Source: Mansonella perstans (taxonomy: Eukaryota > Nematoda > Chromadorea > Rhabditida > Onchocercidae). Taken from it: a stretch of 64,000 nucleotides of DNA. The notes under the pieces were generated by a model. That model saw nothing but the letters and a program-made list of their open reading frames with translations. It made no database searches and was not told the origin of the DNA. Of this stretch, positions 50,901-64,000 are shown piece after piece (the stretch's first letter is position 1; each line of letters starts with the position of its first letter). The stretch lies in assembly GCA_037074765.1 (NCBI GenBank), contig JBAMDO010000577.1:558001-622000 (forward strand), given 5' to 3'. The translations under genes and the position numbers were made by a program.

Positions 50901-53209
50901 GCGATATTGACAACCCTTCAACAAAATGAGTTGTCTGCTACAAGTCTCCGAAATGAATCAGTTTCCAGATGTCATCTAATATAAAACATCAGCAAATGAT
51001 TGCTGCAAAGATAGCCACTGAAAGTAATAACACTTGTTACTGGTTTCGTAATTCTTTGGGTATAACTCTTGGAAACTCTCAAAGTTAGTAGTTGTTCATA
51101 CAAAAAAAAAGCAAAATAAGTATAAAAATTGTTCTGAAATGTTTTCAGAAAATAATACTTGTCTAGGAGCCGTAAATGAGAGAACATGTTCAATTCGATC
51201 TTGCTGCAGAAACCAATTCAGATCTGATTCCTTGAAAGGCGATCCTGCTCTTCCAACTTGACGCCTTACGTTTGGACGTTTCTATTTTTTCATTTTGCAT
51301 TTCAAATTCAGAATCGAATCAAACGCCAGTAAATAGGAAAGGAATTATATTTTATTACAAAGTTCTGCCTAATTTATTTATAAAAAAATGTAAATGATAG
51401 TACTGCGTTATTTGTCGTATTTCCTGAAAACAAAGTAAAGTATTAAAAAAGTAAATTCGAACCTGAAATGTAACAAAATTAGCGAAATCTCCTCCAGTTA
51501 AAGCTCCACTTGAATCGGTTGTGCCCATCAATTCGTCTGTCCATAATACTGAATCTTGCGGTCTTGGCAATCTGCTATCCAAAACTGAATCCCAATACGG
51601 TACGGAAACGGAAGGATCAATTTGTCGAAGAGCGATCTCAAATCTTTTTGCAAAAAGGAAGCGCTTTTTAATTCAAAAGAGAAATAATTCAAAGAAAAAG
51701 TGAAATGATCAAATTAAGGAGTACCTTTTCATGAATTCGCGATGCCACGGTAGAAAGGCAGGTCCGGAATGTGCACCACCGCTGACTGACGCGCGGCCAT
51801 GGAGCAGCGCTAATTTATCATATTCACCGGATCGTTTGAGTTGTATTAGAGCGTTGTGGAATCTTCTCCGTTCCTGATCACTCAGCATTCGATATTCTTT
51901 CCTAACAGCCTTTTGTAGAAAACATCTTCCATCGCGTCCTGTGCGACTTACCATTGTTATTGATTCGATCGGTAAAATTAGTAATTTCTTTTAAGTAGCT
52001 ATGAATCAATTCGAATTTTAGAAGCAATTTCACTTCAATAAGGAAGCATAATATTTTCAACCAATAAACAAGAATTAGCGATAAGTATGCTTGCAATGCT
52101 TGCAAACTTTTCAACTTAATCAGAATTCAAATTCTAAACACTGTAATAGTAAAATAAAAAGACACAAGCAAAATAGATTCTGGAATCAGTGCAATATTTA
52201 AATGGACGGAATGTGTCTTTAATTACAAGGCGATGAAAATAAAATGCATCATATAAATATGAGATGATGAGACAGCATATGAATTGATGAGAGTGAATTT
52301 GAACAATGTTATCAACTCTTCACTTGTTCTTTGAAATAATTTAAAATTTCGGAAGGAATTGTTCTCACGAAAAAAGTGATTTTCGTCTTCTTTCAAAAAG
52401 TCTTCCGATTTTAATTTATCACAAAATTTTTGACTTCTCTTGCAATAGTTTTCTTTCAAAGTCAAATATTTTTGTCTTTTCCATGTTCAGTCTTTACTAC
52501 AGTCATACTTTCCGAATTCTTCCATTATTCCACTCGTTACGATACTTGGATTTTAAGCGTAAAATTCAATTTTGAGCCGAATATTGCCATTTCAATATAA
52601 TATTATTTTAAATACAACCAATAGTTCTGTTTAATCGTGAAATGAGTAAGCAGAGACATTTGATTATTTTTGTAAAATTATAATTGATTTTATGGATTGT
52701 GCTTGAGTGATGAGTGTCTTTCAAATTATAATGAAAAAGTTTCAAATTCAAAAAAAATCCTTCACCCCTTAGATGCACACAGAGACATTCGAGATCCATA
52801 CATTGATAGGGAGTGGCAGTGATAAGTGCAAGGCGTGAGGCGATCGTTTGACCTCTTCCTGGGATACCAGGTGGCGCTGCCGCAGATGATCCCACTGGTG
52901 CTTCGGCCTATAATTTCGTGTAATATGAAATTCACTTTCATTTTTTGAAATTTGTTACAAAATATTCAATCATACAGAATTCAAATTCCCCTTGCAAATT
53001 TTTTTGTCTTCTGAAAATTTTAAATTTCCTTGAATTTCTCATTTTCATTCATTGGTAAAACAACGTACCCGAGAATGTCTGTCCCATTCATGTAATTGAT
53101 TACAAATTATTTGTGCAGCTACCGATGGTGCCTCAGCACATGAATTCGAGAATTCTCGAACTACGGCATTACAGAGCAGAATGGAATTCGAGATGAATAA
53201 TAGAAGCAT
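47999..53209 (-). CDS. Secreted tyrosinase with four ShKT domains (paralogue B)
   Basis: Twelve exons join in phase to 692 codons: 53209..53069, 52907..52766, 51938..51725, 51643..51463, 51281..51159, 50915..50745, 50620..50427, 50170..50041, 49901..49658, 49175..49026, 48855..48664, 48195..47999 (TAA). A signal peptide ([15 protein letters not shown]) leads; an in-frame TGA sits just upstream of the ATG. CuA is LLH and [16 protein letters not shown]. CuB is complete: [14 protein letters not shown] and [13 protein letters not shown] Cys-rich segment ([13 protein letters not shown], ... GGQC) links to four ShKT domains in the order A-B-A-B. Family knowledge says such enzymes oxidise phenols in cuticle, pharynx or eggshell, and ShKT domains are compact Cys-knot modules. 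With all six copper ligands this copy should be active. Exon lengths 171 and 130 match paralogue A exactly. Confidence 0.92.
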
Positions 53210-54727
53210 TCTTTCTATTCAGATCTCAGATGGAGTCGTTTTCCCGTAAGTGAAAAAAAGAAATTGCTTTCTCAGTGGAATATTGCGGACTGGCAAATTC
53301 TTCTTAACCAGTAATGTGAAAGAATAAAGTCTGTTCATAATTAAATGAAATTATGAAATTTCAAAAGGTTTTAAACATTTTAGACATTTTAGAACATTTT
53401 AGTATTGGACAAACATATATTTCCAATATTTCGAGATTTTTCTCACCACTGGAAGATCACTGAGTGGACTAACCAATACATTCAGCCACGACATTAAATT
53501 CTTCTCAATACAATTACAAGGATAGTTATATTTTGAACGGTTAATAAGCTTAAGAGTAAGTTTTTAGGAATGATGGTACTTCTAGGCTATTATAAGAATT
53601 ATGCAGCCAGGAAGGCATCTTTGTCACGAATACAGAAATCAACGAATCTAACCGATTAATTAGAAATTCTAAAGTTACTGTCTGACACATAATGTACTTG
53701 GAGGAAACATTCAGCGAAATTAAAGGTAGGGTGTGCCACCTTTTAGACTTTAGAAGAGTAGTGATGACAACACGACAAGTTCCGCGGTATTGGCTGTTTT
53801 GAGTCGATGGAAGTAAATGAGATGATGATGAGGATGGCAATTAAAAGAAAAAGTTCCAAGTGGTTTCTCTTTTCTGCAGGACAGCTCAACTGCTTCTTCC
53901 ACGTTGTTTCGCTTCATTTCTCAATGCAATTGCCCATTTCTATTTCATGTCATTATTTTTTTTTTTCATATTAAATCAAACAGGATCAATGTCATCTTAC
54001 TATCGGACAGTACTGTATCAATTCTCTTTTGTGCCTCATTTCTTAACAAGACTGCAGACGTCACATTAATAGCCGGAAAATTTTCTTTCCTCTGAATCAG
54101 GCTAGAAACAAGATGTATTACAACTAGTAGCATACCTTAACCATTAATATGAAGTAAGAATTAATACCAAATAGAAATAGTTCATGCAATGTCATTTCAT
54201 CTGACTTTTGTTTTTAAAGTTGAAAAAAGCGAAATTTCACTTAAATTTTCTGATGATAAAAGTCGCAACAAAATCTCACTTTGAATCTAATTCGTATATT
54301 TTTAAGTTTTATTTTTGTCCATTAATAGGGAAAATTCTGTCATCGTGCTGTTATACATCCATTTCAAATGATATGTGTTTTATTTAGGAAAAATAAATAT
54401 TTACAACATGAGGATAGAATTAAGCAATCAGATATAAAAACAATATCTTTTTTTGCAGTTATGGTTTTTTTATTCGTTAAAATATAAACTGCTTCTTGTA
54501 TTAATTAAGCAAAATGCACAAATTAAAGCAATATACGACAATTAATTGAAAACCTGAAGATGCGTCGTTGGAGGTTATGTTTAAAAAAAAAAAAAAAATT
54601 AAAAAAAAGCAAAAACTGTTCAACGAATCGAAACCTTTTTTCCTTCTAATTAATTCTTCGACATTTCTATCATCAATTTAATTCTGTTTTCCAAAACTTC
54701 TGATTATTGATACTTTTATTTTAAAAA
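53210..54727. other. Intergenic: 5' flank of tyrosinase B, 3' flank of kinase gene
   Basis: No gene found. The minus-strand frame at 53550..53840 and plus-strand frames at 53860..54095 lack support. A homopolymer A run sits near 54582-54598 just beyond the kin-32-like stop codon. Confidence 0.45.
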
Positions 54728-62097
<7,370 letters not shown>

Positions 62098-63282
62098 TAT
62101 CACTATTAACTTAGCAACTGATAAAAAATTTCAGCAACTGATACTGTTATATGATTATTGCCAACTCTTCAAGCTATTTTATCATGGATTGTTTTTAAAA
62201 ATTTCCTGAAAATTATCATAAATAACATCTTAACAAAAGCTCTAATTACTCTAATTAATTATATATAACGAATATGGAATTTCATTAGAGGATGAAAGAT
62301 GCGATATTCCTCCCTATTCTATTCTATAACAGTACAACTATTTGGTCAACAAATATGCCATTAGTCGGTCGATACATAGCGATTATAAACTATCTTACCC
62401 ATTTCCTACATTCTATCCCTCCACCTTCATTGCTGTCCATCCTATCAACGGCATGATAATGAATGATGATATTATGTTTGGTCAGCTGTTGGTCAGTCCC
62501 CGCCTAAATCTTTGACCAATGTTACAACTATTGCTGACACTAATAAATCAAGTGTAGAAACAGTTTAAAATGTTATTAATGAAAAAAGAGAAACAAAGAA
62601 AGAAAGAAAGAACCTGGATCTCCCAGATAAATTTGGTGGCTTGCGGTAGCAATTAATGATGCAGCTGTGCATTATCATCAGTGCAGCTTTATTTCGATTG
62701 ATTTTATCGCGAACTCTCACTGTCCTCTGTCATATTTGTCCCGCTATTAACCAGTAGCAGCATTATGATATATGTCTGTTGTGCTAACATATGTATGTCC
62801 ATATCGGGGTAAACTTCACATGGAACTTATTCAAATTAAATTTAACAATTTCTCATACTTTGAAAATAGCGCCCTTTCCTGTAAGAAGCGACGAAAGATC
62901 AATGATCATTGTTGCATTGGGAGAGTTAATCGCTAGTAAATAACGTATGTGGGGAAAAATGTGCTAGAATTAAGCGGGTTTGGTTTGATTCAATTTGGGT
63001 TTAGCTGATTAAATCAGGTCAAAGAATGTTTCGTTCTGATGGATTTAATTGATTCAGTTTGGGTTTAGCTGATTAGATCAGGTCAAAGAATGTTTCGTTC
63101 TGATGGATTTAAGATTGATTCGGTCAATAAGATTTTGTTTCACTTTGATCTAACAATATTAGTTGGTTTTTTTTTTTGAAAAATAAAATCGTTCTTCGTT
63201 TTTTCTTATCAATAAAATTCTAAACAATATCGTTTGAAATATGTGAATGGAAATAAATTTGCAATAATTTCTTCCTTTTTAG
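62098..63282. promoter_or_regulatory. Shared intergenic region of divergent kin-32-like and vha-16-like genes
   Basis: The kinase starts leftward at 62097 and the V-ATPase gene starts rightward at 63283, leaving 1185 bases. No exon was recognised here. A 64-bp direct repeat is listed separately; an AAAGAAAGAAAGAAAG run lies near 62596-62611. That this acts as a bidirectional promoter is inference from gene arrangement. Confidence 0.4.
62987..63114. repeat. 64-bp direct tandem duplication
   Basis: Copy one starts at 62987 and copy two at 63051. Both contain TTTGGGTTTAGCTGATTA, ATCAGGTCAAAGAATGTTTC and GTTCTGATGGATTTAA with only about three base differences, so the duplication is recent. It lies about 170 bases upstream of the vha-16-like coding start. 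Confidence 0.92.
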
Positions 63283-63972
63283 ATGCTCGAATATTTCTTC
63301 AATATTAATCACGGATATTTGGAAGGCTTAGTCCGAGGATTCAAAGGAGGGATCCTATCAGAAACCGATTATGCTAATCTTATTCAATGCGAAACTGTTG
63401 AAGGTAACTTCGATAACTTGCAAAAAAATTGAAGTAAAGTTTCATTTTTTTTTGAGAGAGAGAGAGTGATTGCATTGAATGTCGAGAAATTAATCTTCAT
63501 AGATTCTATGAGAAATATCAGTCATTAAAGGGATAAAGAATGATTCTTAAGAAGTATTTATTCATATAAATATATGAATAAATACTTCATTCATTTATTC
63601 ATATAAATATATGAATAAATAATGGCATAGCCATGATTTATTCATATAAAGCTTTTATGGAAATTGCTAAAAAGTTTATGGAGTTTTCAGATCTGAAACT
63701 TCATATTCAATCAACGGACTATGGAAATTTTCTAGCAAATGAACCTGGCACAATAACAGTTCAGGTAAATCACTAGACTATGAGAGTAGGTTAGCATTTA
63801 TCTGGAAAAATAACTCTTGTACCTTCGTTTGTAGAGAATCTATTTTTTGCGATTCTTTGATTTTAATTTTGCAGATTATTGATGAGCGATTAAGAGAAAA
63901 GTTGGTAACAGAATTTACATATTTTCGAAACAATGCTGTGGAACCATTGTCAACATTTTTGGACTATATAAC
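63283..63972 (+). CDS. vha-16: V-type ATPase subunit d (V0 d), 5' part only
   Basis: Exons 63283..63403, 63691..63764 and 63875..63972 join in phase; the last ends on a GT donor in phase 2 and the gene runs off the right edge. The peptide opens [20 protein letters not shown], then [30 protein letters not shown] and REKLVTEF ... [10 protein letters not shown], which is nearly colinear with animal subunit d from its N-terminus. Subunit d sits on the V0 ring and couples the central rotor to proton transport into endosomes, lysosomes and gut or excretory cell membranes. The ATG directly follows a strong acceptor (CTTCCTTTTTAG), which suggests either SL trans-splicing right at the start codon or a short upstream exon. 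Confidence 0.93.
63551..63652. repeat. Paired AT-rich inverted repeats in vha-16-like intron 1
   Basis: 63551..63588 is a perfect hairpin: arm GAAGTATTTATTCATAT, loop AAAT, complementary arm. A second copy at 63593..63620 has 12-base arms around the same AAAT loop. A half copy (ATTTATTCATATAAAG) follows at 63636-63651, with a small ATGGC/GCCAT hairpin between them. Confidence 0.9.
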
Positions 63973-64000
63973 GTTAGTTTCAGAATTTATGACTGTTTAT

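Overview
This is an AT-rich eukaryotic window whose genes are split into many short exons with nematode-type splice sites (pyrimidine-rich tracts ending in TTTCAG or TTTTAG). The gene set points to a parasitic spirurid/filarial-type nematode: ShKT-tailed tyrosinases, a Sema-2a/MAB-20 semaphorin, a compact FAK (KIN-32) and a DPF-1-type dipeptidyl peptidase. The species is inferred from gene content only. All exon models below were built by hand from the sequence, by matching splice sites, reading phase and protein-family motifs. Most internal exons join in phase with no leftover bases.

Layout. (1) 1-7 kb, minus strand: the catalytic part of an OCRL/INPP5B-type inositol polyphosphate 5-phosphatase, running off the left edge, then a complete three-qRRM hnRNP F/H gene (hrpf-1-like). 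(2) 8.2-15.3 kb, minus: a type II membrane dipeptidyl peptidase (dpf-1-like) with the whole catalytic triad; its first cytoplasmic exon was not found. (3) 15.3-26.5 kb: a gene-poor stretch with a GATA-motif cluster just upstream of dpf-1 and several minisatellites. (4) 26.5-27.9 kb, plus: a small coiled-coil gene that may be Sds3/BRMS1-related. (5) 29.6-34.2 kb, plus: a complete secreted semaphorin (mab-20-like). (6) 35.6-53.2 kb, minus: two tandem secreted tyrosinases with C-terminal ShKT domains, separated by 6.6 kb of mostly empty DNA. (7) 54.7-62.1 kb, minus: a complete 22-exon focal adhesion kinase (kin-32-like), FERM-kinase-FAT. (8) 63.3 kb to the right edge, plus: the first exons of V-ATPase subunit d (vha-16-like), divergent from kin-32.

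The genes do not form an operon. Same-strand neighbours are more than 1 kb apart. Functionally they cover phosphoinositide turnover, splicing control, peptide processing, axon/epidermal guidance, adhesion signalling, organelle acidification and phenol oxidation (cuticle or eggshell tanning).

The most unusual point is the tyrosinase pair. The downstream paralogue (35.6-41.4 kb) has Leu in place of the second CuB histidine of the H-x3-H pair, while the upstream paralogue (48.0-53.2 kb) keeps it. The altered copy also has a large Ser/Gln-rich N-terminal insert with an internal 14-residue tandem repeat, a GC-AG intron, and only one ShKT A-B pair where the intact copy has two.
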